DNA of 35,840 nucleotides from Haplomitrium mnioides (Eukaryota; Marchantiophyta; Haplomitriopsida; Calobryales): assembly GCA_049999725.1 (NCBI GenBank), contig JBNGIS010038509.1, positions 1 to 35,840 on the forward strand, read 5' to 3'. Under the pieces are notes generated by a model. The model did no database searches. It was not told where the DNA came from and was given only the letters and a program-made list of their open reading frames with translations. The position numbers and the translations under genes are program-made. Below, one piece after another: positions 1-10,618 of the stretch (positions are counted from its first letter, which is position 1; every line of letters begins with the position of its first letter).

Positions 1-1085
1 TGATATGAAAAATCACAATTTTTCCCAAAAAAAAAAGTTCATGTTCTGAGTAGCCTGTTCCTGGTTCAAAGTAGCGGCTATTTAAAGTGGGTTTAAGAAA
101 AAGGTTTCAGTATTTGAAAATATTTTATAATTCAATGAAGCATATACACAAAGGAGTCATAGTTCAAAATCAAAAAGGCACTGGCTAAGGAGATTGAATT
201 AAGAGTGTAAACAAGAAACATCTCCAAGTTTTTGACTTGATTATACCAAACAAAGGTTTTGAATTCTACAAAAGAGTCTATGACTTGTGTAGAAACTAAG
301 TTCTAACCGATAGTCTTTGTGTGTAGAAGCTTGAGGGTTGTATATGAGAAGTAGAACGTGTAGAAGGCTTGGAATTCCAACCCAAAGTCTATGCGCATAT
401 AGGAATCCAAGCTCAACAACTGACCACTCCACCCCAAAGTCTATGTGCGCATAAGAATCCAAACTCACCATCTGAACACTCCGCAACAAAGACTATCAAG
501 AACCTAGGTATTAGGTTCCGCAGAAGAGTTTTTGAACGCACGACGTTTTGACTTGCAAATCAAATTCTATGTACATAGGGTTCAGACTTCTACAACCGAG
601 TATACAGACGTTAAACATTCTAATTTTTGCAACAAACTCTACGCACGCTAAAGATTTCGTTTTCTGATTCGGAGTCTAAAAGTAAAACGAGTATAAAGCT
701 CTACATCTGAGTCAAAACCCACCAAAGGTTTTAAGTTATACATCAAAGTCCTTACAAACAAAAAAATAAGTAGTCAATTTAAGCAGATGCTTTAGCAATA
801 CAATAAGCTTAATTTCTTCTAGCAAGCACTAAAGTTGGAAACAACATACTTACATTTTTTGGATAAGAAAATATTTTACAATGCAAATGAAAATATTAAC
901 TAAAGATTCAAGTTTCATTTACACACAATAACATTCAACTTAGAATGATTTACAATAAGAAGTTCAAGGTTGGAGATAAATTCAACAAATTGCTTCATCA
1001 CGTTCTCACGTACTTTATAAAATAATAATCTTAAATTACAATATAACTGAAAATACACAATATACAATAAAATTCTTAAATTACT
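1..1085. other. 3' flank of pseudogene; eroded repeat region, no gene
   Basis: No credible coding region is seen here. From about 230 to 700 there are degenerate copies of a unit with a tatgcgcata-type palindrome (near 391, 441, 568 and 638), related to the palindromic arrays found elsewhere in the window. The rest, 700-1,085, is AT-rich flank downstream of the minus-strand pseudogene that ends at 1,086. Confidence 0.6.
380..482. repeat. Two tandem copies of a 51-52 bp unit with palindromic core
   Basis: Unit 1 (380-430) and unit 2 (431-482) share ccccaaagtctatg followed by a gcgcata palindrome, an aatccaa stretch and a closing gaccactcc or gaacactcc. The core matches the palindrome family arrayed in introns further right. 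Confidence 0.7.
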
Positions 1086-2907
1086 TTAGTGACTCGTCTT
1101 GACTTCTTCATTTTCAACTTCAGAATATTCATCAAGATTTACTTGAATTGCTTCAGTGTTAATGACAGTGATTGAATCTCTTTGAAACATTTTAGGATTG
1201 AGGGCTTTCTGTTTTTCGTACTCAAATAGATTTGATTTAATGGTAGCTAGAGTGGTTTTTCTCAATTGGTTTTTTTGTGTAAGACAAAAAATCAAAACAC
1301 ATAATCGTGATTTGTGTCACATTAAGTACATCAATATGCAACTTGGATTTGCATTTCCTTTTTTTTGCTGCTATTTTTTTGGGAAGTATTGTCTAGAAAA
1401 TGCATCCTCAACCTCACAAGCAAACCATTGAACACGTACTCATTTCAGGTTTGGGGGGTTTTTTTCATCAAATGACAAAACTTTGAGAACTTTGGCAACC
1501 CAAAATGATCTACCCTTTGGATCCATAGATGCAACAATACAAATAAACATTTTAGCTTTCACATGATGTAGATTGCCAAATTTGTCTCCGTATCAAGTGT
1601 TGTGCAAAAGAGTCCCTTCTCGTGGCCTAGGTGCTCCATCATAGATTGCTCAATATGTAGAAAGTATTTGTTGTTCTACAATGTCTTCTTATGTCTGTTG
1701 AGCATCAAGCTAAGAACTAGACGAACATTTTGAGAATCATTACAAGTGTTTGACGATTGTAAAGGTGGAAAGGTAAATTCTACTTTGAGTCTTTGTTTTC
1801 TTTTCAAGGATGTAGGCTGCAATCTCTTGTTGGGCAAAAAAAGGGTCATTCCACCATTGAATATCAGAATATGTAATAAACTTGTAGCAGTTCTCACTTA
1901 TATTATCTCTTATTGCAAAGACCACTTTCTCGGTATCAACTTCTCTTTCTTCCTTTTGAGATCTTTTGATTTCAGAATATGCCTTGAGAGGAATCAATAT
2001 TAAACTCAAAATTTCTCTGTCGTCAGGTAGGTACTTGAGTTGACAAATACCATCCGGAGGTACCCAAAATTCATTTGTTGAAAACTATTTGCTCCAAATC
2101 TTTGCTTTGGAATCATTCAATTGGAACTTGAATTGTTGATTAAAAGTAATATCATGTATTCTTTGAACCAAAGAGGGACGTTGTTGTAGAAACATTTTGA
2201 AATCCCAAGTTTCCAACAAAAGAGTTACCTGAGGTTTAGGATTATATGATAGTTGAACGCTTCGCTAAGACTCATAATCGTGAAAGCTTTGACACATTTC
2301 AAATGTTTCAACAATCAGCTGAACATTTGATTGATTTGATCATGAGTATGGCCAACCATGAGAAATCCCACCTTCACTTTTCGAAAAACATTCTTGGCAA
2401 TATGAAGACTATGATATCCAATAAAGATAGAATTCTTATTCTCTCGTGTCATGTTATCCAACTGAAGATAAAAAGTTGGAAGCATCGGCCCTTCAAAGTC
2501 ACATAATATTTTGTTGAGCACAACAACTGTTAAAGTAGAATCGCTTCTCAAGTTTCTATAGGTTATAAAGACCCTCGAAGAAAGAGCATGATTGAATATT
2601 AAGGCACCAACAACATGCACACCCACCAAAAAATCTTTATCAATGTTTTTTGGTGGCGAAGGTTAATGTGGAATAGTAGTTTTCTTCTTATCTATTCTAT
2701 CAATGACGATTTCGAAGTATTTTTACCCATTGGCATAACATTTTCTTCAATGGTTTGCAAGTTTTGTTCTTTTTTTCATTTATTGGTCATGATGAAGAAA
2801 CAATTAGAGATTATATTTGGTTGCATCATCACAAAGCATGAAAGACATAAAAGTAGTTTAGTAAAACATACGTCGATGTTTAGAACTTCAAAAGACAATC
2901 TCATGTG
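1086..2907 (-). pseudogene. DUF7869-like protein, last exon (decayed)
   Basis: This is the C-terminal exon of a split pseudogene that starts at 9,215. Translated on the minus strand it shows, in order, IVIDRIDKKKTTIPH (about 2,655-2,700), FYLQLDNMTRENKN (about 2,450), KVKVGFLMVGHTHDQINQMF (about 2,320-2,375), then AYSEIKRSQKEEREVD and ITYSDIQWWNDPFF (1,830-1,990), and a tail ending QLRKTTLATIKSNLFEYEKQ with a stop at 1,086. The order of a D-D-type block, an LQLDN..ENKN block and a VGHTHE/D-IDQ block is what I remember from a large plant and lower-eukaryote family annotated DUF7869; its biochemical role is unknown to me. Several in-frame stops and frame changes show it is dead. The 5' edge is a TAG|CACATG acceptor at 2,908-2,910. 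The family name is from memory; the exon structure is read from the sequence. Confidence 0.7.
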
Positions 2908-3743
2908 CTAAAAATATTCAAATCATCTTAAACAAATGTTTGGATTGGTAGAAGTGAAAATTTTGTAAAAGATTAAAAATAAACTTTAGGTGATTTAAAT
3001 AAAAGAAAATATGTTTGACTTAAAATAAACAAAAGTTTTGAAAGGAGAAAAACAAGATTTTCTAGCAAAGGGTTACAAACTGGAACTATAGTTTCAAAGG
3101 TAGCTTGGACTCTTCGTTCGCAAAAGATTAAAAGAAAAAACAGAGCACGTCCTATACGCACATAGGATGAGTGGAGACAACAATTGATCATATGCGCATA
3201 TAGGACTAAAAACAACAACACCAATATCATGGCTTGGTTTGATTGTTGTCGTGACTAGTTTTAAAAGAAACAAGAACAAATCCTATGCGTGCATAGGATT
3301 TTCAAACAACAAAAACGGTTCTTACTATTGTTTTTCTTGCAAAGGGCTCTTGATTTAAAGCAACAAAAGCAAAACTTGTTGCAAAGCTAAGGTCACCACC
3401 AAGAATCATATTCATTTCCTTACTTAATTCGACTATAAACAAGGTTTGGATTCAAACTAAAAACAAACAACCCTATGCGAGCATAGACTCTCTTCTTACA
3501 ACTCAAGTTGCTAAGAATTAATCGACTCAAATCTTGTTTGTTGAACAACTTAACAAAACAAATATCTTTTGGTACTAAGTTGAGAAAACATAACATCTCT
3601 AGAACTAAGCTTTGAGTCTAGAAAAAAGAGCATGGATTAACCAAAGTTTTCAAAAGAGAAGAATTTTTGATATGTTTTTCACAAAAACTTGGAATTTGGA
3701 CTGAAAACATTATGATGCCATAAATTTGAAACAATTATCTTAC
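2908..3743 (-). other. Intron of the DUF7869-like pseudogene, with scattered palindromes
   Basis: The donor is AAAG|GTAAGATAATTG at 3,743 and the acceptor is tttttAG at 2,908-2,909, both on the minus strand. The intron is 836 bp and AT-rich. It carries at least four copies of a cctatgcgtgcatagg-type palindrome, near 3,150, 3,190, 3,282 and 3,473, spaced irregularly. Plus- and minus-strand ORFs here are artefacts of the AT-rich spacer. Confidence 0.65.
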
Positions 3744-4477
3744 CTTTGTCGGACTCCAAGACAGATTTTTCTAGCAATGATTTTATTTCTTTGCATGTTT
3801 CACAAACAACAAATTTATTGCGTTTTGGAATTTTTACATTTGGGAAATGAGTTCTCAAATGTTTTGTAAAACCCGAGAAACTAAAAATACAATGGGGATA
3901 TTTCTCTTTCAAATAAGTTGTGTAGTAGTCATAAACTACTCATTTTGTAAAATTATCGGGCATGTTATAAACTTTGTGAGTGGGCATTTTCTCATAGTGT
4001 TCTTGAAAAAACTGCCCATTCACTCACGCACAAAAACTCCTTATGTAGATAATTCTCTTTTTCCAAAAATGCCTCAAGGATATGCATTTTTGAGATTTTG
4101 AATCCTTTGGATTCTATTATTCCCTATTGATAATATTAATTTGAAGGCTCTTCTACAGACAACGGTACCTCCAAGCAAAGTAAACCAATTGTCAACATTA
4201 GAGTTTTTTCTTGGTATTCCCCACTATAGTATAATATCTTGATTCTTCATGCTTTGTCAAAAATACATTTCTCTCACAGTTTTTAAAAAATTTGTCTTGC
4301 ACAACGACAAGCAATTATTTCGACAACATGAAATTCTCTTCAATTTAGAAATTGACATTGGATCAAGCTTTTTCTTCACAAAGCTCTCGTCAGAATAGAC
4401 TTTCGGCAAAGAATTTTCACGTAAGGTGTTTACTCGTTTGGGTTTTGGCCCAGACAAAGAATTCTTATGTTGTGGTG
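3744..4477 (-). pseudogene. DUF7869-like protein, middle exon (decayed)
   Basis: This minus-strand coding similarity continues from the copy of the gene to the right of the 4,478-8,218 insertion. Visible pieces are KRISCCRNNCLSLCKTNFLK (about 4,280-4,340, a cysteine-rich start), VVCRRAFKLILSIGNNRIQR (about 4,115-4,175, the VCR-AF-IG-RL pattern typical of the family), and VKIPKRNKFVVCETCKEIKS (about 3,770-3,830, a C-x2-C), ending LESDKGK at the GTAAGA donor. Frames shift between these blocks and several stops interrupt them. The pieces are in the family's usual order, which supports one gene rather than chance matches. Confidence 0.65.
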
Positions 4478-5144
4478 TGTTAGGGTCCAGGATGGGAGCT
4501 AAAGACGCACGCAAGGAGAGACAAAGGAAGACAAAATCGAGGAAAATGAAGAAAGCAAGCAAGAAAATGGCGGAATTGGCAAACAATGGACACTGTCCAA
4601 ACAGAAGGACGGAAAATTCTGAGAAATTCAACCAAAAGACTTTTATAGGATTTAGTTAAAAAAACATTTTTATTATATTCAAAGTAGCAAAGTTTCTTTA
4701 GGATCTAGAAACTACAATTGTAGGAATAGCACTTGTTTTTGAATCACAAGTACCAATTAGGTCAAGAAACAGATCGAACAGCAACAACAACTCGAACAGT
4801 TTAGAATGGAGAGAAATGGAGGAAAATCACTCAGCATGAAGAACAAAAAAGAAAGGAAGACGTCAAGTGTATGTGAGGATTATGTGTGTGTGTTTTGTAC
4901 AAGTAGATTTTGTGTTTTTGTGGGGTTTTGAAAAGTTATTTGGGTTAAGAAAATAATAGTAAAATATTAATTAAATCTTAATTAACTAATATTAAACCTA
5001 ATCTACTAGCCAAACCAAGCCAAGAGGACTAAAAAATAGATGGATAAGATCTATGGGGATCAAAGGGCTGAGGTTAAAAAATTTTCCCACCCGTGAGAGA
5101 ATTAGGGCCAATTTTGAAGGGCCAAAGAAAGGGTTTTTTGGTGC

Positions 5145-5240
5145 CGCTGCTCTCTTCTTGGTGTGTTTCTTGGGCGCCGCGCCATGGATGAAGGCCTTCT
5201 TTTTCTTCTTGGGCGCCGCACCGCGGGGGAGTTGTTCTTC
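5145..5240. repeat. GC-rich short duplication (cttgggcgccgc)
   Basis: Inside the insertion, two copies of a cttgggcgccgc motif lie about 40 bp apart (near 5,168 and 5,208), within an unusually GC-rich island. Both strands show ORFs here (5,053-5,337 plus; 5,074-5,511 minus), but neither resembles a known protein and both probably reflect composition. Confidence 0.5.
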
Positions 5241-5889
5241 TGGATCTTGGAGAGGGAGCGCCATGCCAGAAAGCGAGCGTGGACGTTGGCTCTTGAAGGA
5301 GGAAGTTGTGGGTGCTCTTAAGGAATTGGTGTATTGAAGGGGCTTTCACATGCCATTTGATGAAGACAACAAAGCACGCTGGTAATTGATTGTTTGACGC
5401 AGCTCTACATTGGCAGTCTTTCCCATTCTTCATGGACTCAGAGCTACTAAAGGAGTAGATGGCAGATCGGTTGGGGGAACATTTTGTGAGGATGAAGGGA
5501 GGGGGCAACACGTTGAGTTTGAGCCATGGTCAAGACTAGGAAGCACAATGTCATGCAATAAGGTCGAGTCAGAGTAGATGTCGAGTAAGCAGCGAATTGG
5601 CAAAGCATGGGCGATAGCGATCAAGTGGCTGGCAATGACATACCGACGTTGGTGCCTGGGTTGAGAATGAAGAGATGAAGGTGAAATTATTTTGGTTGGA
5701 GGATTGGGAGGCGATGCTAGGAATGTTCATCATGTATGGATGAAGAACATGGAGAATGGACGAACTGAAGAAGGGAGGGACCATGGACGAGAACGGTAAA
5801 CATGTTGAGGAAGGTGGCGGCCAAAACAAAACAAAAGGCAAGATCTCGTTGGGGTGTGGAAAAAGAAACAACAACCAAATATGTCCTTA

Positions 5890-5981
5890 CATGTATCGGA
5901 GGTGAAGAAATGACCAACGAATGTGGCATTGACCAACTAGTGTGGCATAGCATGCATCGGATATGAAGAAACGACCAACGT
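5890..5981. repeat. Tandem duplication, 61-bp period
   Basis: A unit with catgtatcgga, gaagaaatgaccaacg recurs 61 bp later as catgcatcgga, gaagaaacgaccaacg; a third partial copy follows near 5,995. It lies inside the 4,478-8,218 insertion. Confidence 0.65.
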
Positions 5982-7920
5982 AGGAACATATCATGTATCT
6001 AAGTGAAGTAGTAGCCTTTGCCACATCAGGAACAGTCAGCGAAATGCAACTACATGGAACCGAGATTTGAGTTATGTGAGCAAGAAGATTCACTGAGGAA
6101 TGTGTCGGATGTTAGTTGGAGTTGTCAAAGTTTAGATGGTGCTTGGAAGAGTGATAGATGAGGATCGACAGAAATACAGCCACACAAAGAATGCTCGAAG
6201 ACGGAAGAAAGGACTCAATTGATCGAACGACAACCAACAATGGCTGTCTTGAAGGATCCGCGATTCCAGGGGTGAAACTGGAGGGGAGTGTTGAGGGCGA
6301 CGGTCATTCATAAGCAGAACCAATGGTTTGGAGCTGATACGAAGGAGAGTAGTGATCATTGGGTTGGAATTGGCCAACCATTCCCTTGTCTACCTCGGAG
6401 GGGAATCAATTCAGCGTCCCAGTACAGTGATCGAGGCTGTAGGGATTCCCGCGCCAACCGCATAGGAGATTCGCTATCAAAATTGGGCAAACAAAACTAT
6501 TGTCCTCCCTTCGCGTCTGGCCTATCCCGCCGCTAGAATTCTCTCCATCCTAGAACCGTGGAGCTCAAAGTGTTCTAGGATCAAAAAAGGAACAAGAGAA
6601 GGGCATGGATAGCTTGATACCTGCATGGAGGCGCCCACGATCGAAGACGAAGCCTTTGAATTTTTGCGAAGAGGGTTGTATTGAGCAGAGTAGAGCAGCG
6701 CCAAGAGGGAGTTTGAAGAATACATGGTTCTCAGAGGGATGGATTGGGTCATTTGTTGTGATGGTGAAACGGTGATGATAGAAAAGAAAAACGACAAAAA
6801 ATAAAAAGATAGGAAGCTAACCTACTTTAAATACTTCACCATTGGAAGAAGGAGAGAGAATGAGCGGGTAGAACAGGGAAGGAATTGTGGGAAAGGAGGT
6901 GGACGAGCTGAGTGCCACTCACCCTCTAGAGCACCTGGCCGAGTTCCCGCAGAAAAATTAATTCGTGAAGAATGAGAGTAAGGGGGGTCAACTCTCAATA
7001 TAGTGTAACTGTCAAGGTTTAGGTGAAGGAGTTACAGACCGGAGGAAGATTGGATGAAAATTACATTGGTGGTATGATCACTGAAGAGAAAAAGAGGATG
7101 ATTGCTGGGGAGGAAAAGGAACCGATGGAGAACTGTGATGTGTGGTGGGTGAGTAAAATAGAACAGAAGCAAGTGGGAGAGAAGGTAGGCAGATAAGGTG
7201 TAGCCGTTGACAGTGTTGGATGAGGGCAATTGAGTAAAAGAAGTGTGATGGGGATCATCAGAATGGTCAAATGATTCAGCAATAAGGAGTGGTTGAAGGG
7301 AGGAGGGTGGAGCAAAGAAAACGAGGATACAATCAACATTGGTTATTTGAAGAGAATGTTATACGAGCAGTATCTGGTGTGAGAATCCACTAAATGCTCT
7401 TCCAAGGCTTGGCTGAGGTGGTTGGTAGCTAAGGTAACAGAAAAGTAAAGATAATTGTCGTTATGCGTTTTGTGCGTGAGTACCATGTTTTATCCGTTTG
7501 TTAGAGTGGTTATGTGTTCTGTTTTGGGGTAGTCAGTGGGGAATATTAGTGAATTGTCTGAGTGTGTTAGTAGTAAATTGGTGGTAAACCCTTGTTGAGA
7601 GCTGAATAGTCTGGTTATTTCAGTAGAGTATTAAAAGAAGGGAGAGTAGAGAATTGAATCGTTGAGGTGTGCCCGAGATGGGCAGTCAAAGGATTTGTTA
7701 TATGAATTGTATTGGTTACCCATTCAATTTGTCTTCAGTAAAGTGCCTTTCCTGATATTGTGTATGCATATGACTTCATTTACGCACTTTTTTTGGTTAT
7801 CATTACCAGTTGAAACAATTAAAAAAGCAGGCGCATTCAAGTTATTTCAATTCTATTATGGGTGACTATTCCTGAGCCAAAAGACAAGCCAGCACGCCAT
7901 AAGTTGTTTGCAGGTTCTAA

Positions 7921-8093
7921 GCCGATCCTAGAGGGAAGAAGCACCCTCACGATCCCTTGCGTCCTGGTGGACTTCACTACCACTACGACCAAGTGCAACC
8001 CGTGATAGCCGATCCTGGGGGAAGAAGCACCCCCACAGTCCATTGTGTCCTGGTGGACTTCACTACCACCACGACCAAGAGTAATCCTAGATA
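7921..8093. repeat. Tandem duplication, 87-bp period, near insertion end
   Basis: Unit 1 (7,921-8,007) and unit 2 (8,008-8,093) both start gccgatcct, continue gggaagaagcaccc and carry tcctggtggacttcactacc. They sit about 125 bp from the CCTAACA terminus of the insertion. Confidence 0.8.
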
Positions 8094-8223
8094 GCTCGAT
8101 CAGCGGGGTTCCTTACTTACCCAACCTTTTACTCAACTTCCGAAGTTAGGCATATACTACAACAACCGACCAACGAGCAGGGCTTCTCCCCCTATGCCCT
8201 GAACTTCAAGACCTAACATGGTG

Positions 8224-8735
8224 CTGGTCGATTTGGTCGGTATGTGAATTCCAGCAATTGGAGATAATTCATTGTCTTGAAGATCTTGATCATCATTATA
8301 AACACTATTTGTTCCTTCACAAAAGGTTTTCAAAGGATGAGGTACTCCTTGAGGATTGGGAGAACTGCACCATTCCGAAACAGAATCTTGATCAATATTT
8401 CAATTATTAGGAATGTTTTTTTGTAACATAATCAATGCTCTTGGTGATAACTCCAACGTAATATTGATCGATTAAGACTCTTTGCTAGAGTTATTTCCCA
8501 AATTTTCATCTAAGACTCTTCTAATTGGGTTTGTTTCGGACTTCCCAATCTCATTGCGAGGTCCAACTTGAATTGAAATCACTCGTTGTTTGAGTGGTGC
8601 TATCGGGGATAGCAATTCATCTCCAAAATTGAAACCGTCCACAGGTTGTATGTTTTTTGTGTTTTGGACAAACACACTTTGATCATGAATATCGATGTCT
8701 CTCTTAGATGAGGATGAAGAAAGGTCTACAACCGT
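8224..8735 (-). pseudogene. DUF7869-like protein, exon 2 (decayed, cut by insertion)
   Basis: The frame read on the minus strand from 8,735 stays open for about 160 codons with only two stops (TAA near 8,474 and TGA near 8,400). It starts TVVDLSSSSSKRDIDIHDQS and is rich in Ser, Asn and Asp. I do not recognise this N-terminal part on its own. It is assigned to the DUF7869-like gene by position, strand and phase: it follows exon 1 in phase 0 across the intron, and stops exactly at the TSD where the family-like sequence resumes at 4,477 (in another frame, so an indel must have occurred). Confidence 0.5.
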
Positions 8736-9101
8736 CTAGAAATTCTAAGTTGAACATCTTTTTGTTGATCTATTGGAGTAGTCAAGAGAAAGATTGAACT
8801 TTGACCACTTGATCACCAACAAAGATCTTGTGCTTGCAGAACTTTGTTTCTTCAATTCTCTGCAAGGATTGGGTTCCATATTTGATTGTTTGCGCGCAAG
8901 TTGTTCACTCCTTAATCCTATGTGTGCATTGGATTCACTCCTTGACCCTATATGCGCATAGAGTTCAATCCATGATCCTATGCACACACATGGTTCACCT
9001 TCTCGATCTTCTCGGGCGGAGCTATCTGATTCAATAGGAGCCATCTTTTTCCCCAATATACTCTCTATCATACTTGACGCTTTTGGTAGTCAATCGCTTA
9101 C
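8736..9101 (-). other. Intron 1 of the DUF7869-like pseudogene
   Basis: The donor is TTGGAG|GTAAGC at 9,101 on the minus strand. The proposed acceptor is TTTCTAG at 8,736-8,738; the pyrimidine tract before it is weak, so this edge is inferred from the open frame beyond it. The intron holds a four-unit palindromic array (8,886-9,005). Confidence 0.5.
8886..9005. repeat. Palindromic array, 30-bp period, 4 units, intronic
   Basis: Units begin at 8,886, 8,916, 8,946 and 8,976, exactly 30 bp apart. Each has a core such as cctatatgcgcatag followed by ttca-ctcc-tga. The core is the same near-palindrome found in the 24-bp arrays at 10.1 and 15.2 kb, but the spacer differs. Confidence 0.85.
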
Positions 9102-9215
9102 CTCCAAAGAATTGCGATTTGAACAAATCTCAAGCTGTCTCTCAAAAGTAACACTTTTTTGTGAAGATGAATCTTGGAGTTCTAACCTCTTCTTGGCCTT
9201 AAAAACTCCAGCCAT
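9102..9215 (-). pseudogene. DUF7869-like protein, exon 1 (ATG)
   Basis: This is a 38-codon open exon starting MAGVFKAKKRLELQDSSSQK and ending on a GAG|GTAAGC donor in phase 0. ATG at 9,215 is chosen because no upstream in-frame extension looks coding and the flank is AT-rich. It is the presumed start of the pseudogene that runs to 1,086. Assignment to the family is by position only. Confidence 0.45.
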
Positions 9216-9808
9216 TGATAAAGCTCACTAAAAACAACTATTTGAAGAAACTATTTTAACAAATATTGTCAACCTCTTACGGCCTACCTAAAATATGTGT
9301 TTTTAAAGAAAATTTGGCAAAACGACAAAATTGGGAACTTTTTGTGAAGAAAATGAAAAAAAGAAATTGGAAAAATGAAAACGAGCGATGTTTTATATAC
9401 TATTTTTTTTGCTGCACCACACGAACTTGCGTGTCAAGAGCTCTGCAAATCAGTTTTTGGCGGGAAAAGGCATTTTTTTAAAATTTAGGTATAAAATGAT
9501 CGTTAGTGGAAAGTTTTTTTCTATTGTCGCGAGTTCACTTTCTAGTTTTTGTTTTCTTGTCATCACTGTTTTCTTATTTTTGTGTTATTTTTCCATTTTC
9601 AACCATTTGATTTTTGTGAACTTTTGTTCGTAAGATTTTTCACCTCAAATTCTACGAGTTTGTACTTTTTGGAAAATAACATCACAGGTCAATGTTTTTA
9701 GACCACCTCATCCAAAGCCTTGCAAGTATTCGGATGTTATCAATGCTCTTGAGCCAAAAAAATTAGACTGGATTGGTTAGTTAATTGTCGATCTTTGAAA
9801 GACTCTAA
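9216..9808. other. AT-rich spacer between divergent gene remnants
   Basis: This spacer separates the minus-strand pseudogene (start 9,215) from the plus-strand fragment beginning near 9,809. It contains T-runs and a TATAAAA at 9,490-9,496 on the plus strand that could be a core promoter. An acceptor-like cacAG at 9,686-9,687 precedes a stretch VFRPPHPKPCKYSDVINALE that is open but unrecognised, so an exon may begin at 9,688. No function is claimed. Confidence 0.4.
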
Positions 9809-10018
9809 TCAACACCTTTACCTTTTTGTTGGGAAGGTGAAAATTTTAACCTCGGCCTTGTTGTCCAAATAACCATGATTAGAGAGGGTGGGCTGCTTGT
9901 GCAGTCACAAGATGCCATTACCATGTACAAGGGCTCTTGTGAATGATTTAGCTTTTCAAATATGAACGAGAGGAACATTTTTGCCAAGCATCTACAAATG
10001 GCTAATGAAGGCGGCAAG
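9809..10018 (+). pseudogene. Unrecognised exon fragment a (ends at GTAAGA donor)
   Basis: A frame opens at about 9,809 (after TAA) and reads to the AAG|GTAAGA donor at 10,018 in phase 0 with one internal TGA. Visible text includes VVQITMIREGGLLVQSQDAI and FAKHLQMANEGGK. I do not recognise the family. The perfect donor and the phase match with the next exon are the reasons to call it a gene remnant. Confidence 0.45.
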
Positions 10019-10488
10019 GTAAGATCTTAAAACCCTTTTTCATTTTTTTTTTCTTTTTGGACTAACTTGGAACTCAATACGCGTATGGGTTCCTGAGTCC
10101 ATGTGCGCATGGACATGGGAGTCAATGTGCATATGGACTTGTGAGTCCATGCGTGCATTGACCTAGGAGCCCATACGTGGATGGATCTGAGAGTCCAAGT
10201 GTGCTTGAACTCACAAGTCCATGCGTGCTTGGACTCCTAGGTCCATGCATGCGTGGACTCTCTAGTCCATGCGTGCATGGACTTCCATGTCCATGCGCGG
10301 GTGGACTCTCTAGTCCATGCGGGCATGGACTCACATGTCCATGCGAGCGTGGACTCTCTAGTCCATGCGTGCATGGACTCTCTAGTTTGTTTTAGCTTAG
10401 ACAGAATGTTAAGTACATTTTTACTCGTTGTTTACACTTGGAGACTTTTTGTTTAACATGTTTGATAGTTTTTTATTTTGTTTTTTAG
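10019..10488 (+). other. Intron with 24-bp palindromic array
   Basis: The donor CAAG|GTAAGA and the acceptor after a long T-rich tract (ttttattttgttttttAG, 10,487-10,488) define a 470 bp intron. More than half of it is the minisatellite at 10,075-10,384. The flanking exons join in phase 0. Confidence 0.7.
10075..10384. repeat. Palindromic minisatellite, 24-bp period, 13 units, intronic
   Basis: Twelve units starting at 10,097 repeat with exactly 24 bp period after a degenerate first unit. The consensus is gtccatgcgtgcatggactctcta. The core AGTCCATGCGCGCATGGACT is a perfect 20-bp palindrome in its ideal form, and most units keep the two arms complementary even where the sequence changed (for example gtccaagtgtgcttgaac). 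Long Cys/His/Pro-rich ORFs read through it on both strands, but these are by-products of a period divisible by three. Confidence 0.95.
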
Positions 10489-10610
10489 TTCACTCATTTT
10501 TGGCAGACTTTGTGGATGGCTACTGTCAGCCGGGTGTTAAGGTACTTCATGCAAAATTTTCAAAAAAGTGCTTCCAATGTACACAAACAGGGTTCAATAC
10601 ATGCTGAGGA
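10489..10610 (+). pseudogene. Unrecognised exon fragment b
   Basis: This exon follows the T-rich acceptor in phase 0 with FTHFWQTLWMATVSRVLRYF and stays open to a GTAAGT donor-like site at 10,611; reading on, a TAA follows at 10,612. It is not recognised. If the donor is real, a second intron begins here and would contain the transposon debris up to about 13.4 kb. Confidence 0.4.
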
Positions 10611-10618
10611 GTAAGTAA

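Larger units (their letters stand above)
4478..8218. mobile_element. LTR-type insertion with TSD TGGTG, no recognised coding
   Basis: A 3,741 bp insertion begins TGTTAGGG and ends CCTAACA, a 7-bp terminal inverted repeat of the TG..CA kind used by LTR retrotransposons. It is flanked by identical 5-bp copies of TGGTG (4,473-4,477 and 8,219-8,223). The DUF7869-like coding similarity resumes on both sides. Inside I could not recognise gag, protease, RT or integrase, nor a second internal LTR copy. It may be a large non-autonomous element, a long solo LTR, or an element decayed past recognition. A purine-rich tract followed by TGTTGAGG near 6,270-6,290 could be an internal PPT/LTR junction, but its partner was not found. 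Base composition is richer in G than the neighbours on the plus strand. Confidence 0.75.

Noticed and set aside
5053-5511. Overlapping ORFs with charged, proline-rich peptides in the GC-rich island
   Set aside because: No family resemblance. The open frames follow from local composition and a short duplication.
7880-8110. Possible structural RNA gene in the GC-richer tandem repeat
   Set aside because: The 87-bp units have no tRNA or 5S rRNA hallmarks (no A/B boxes in register, no cloverleaf seen).
10075-10384. CRISPR-like appearance of regularly spaced palindromic repeats
   Set aside because: Units are contiguous 24-bp repeats without unique spacers, there are no cas genes and the context is a plant nuclear intron.
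10075-10395. Cys/His/Pro-rich repetitive proteins on both strands through the 24-bp array
   Set aside because: The period is a multiple of three, so every frame without a stop in the unit stays open. The array lies within an intron and the peptides match nothing.
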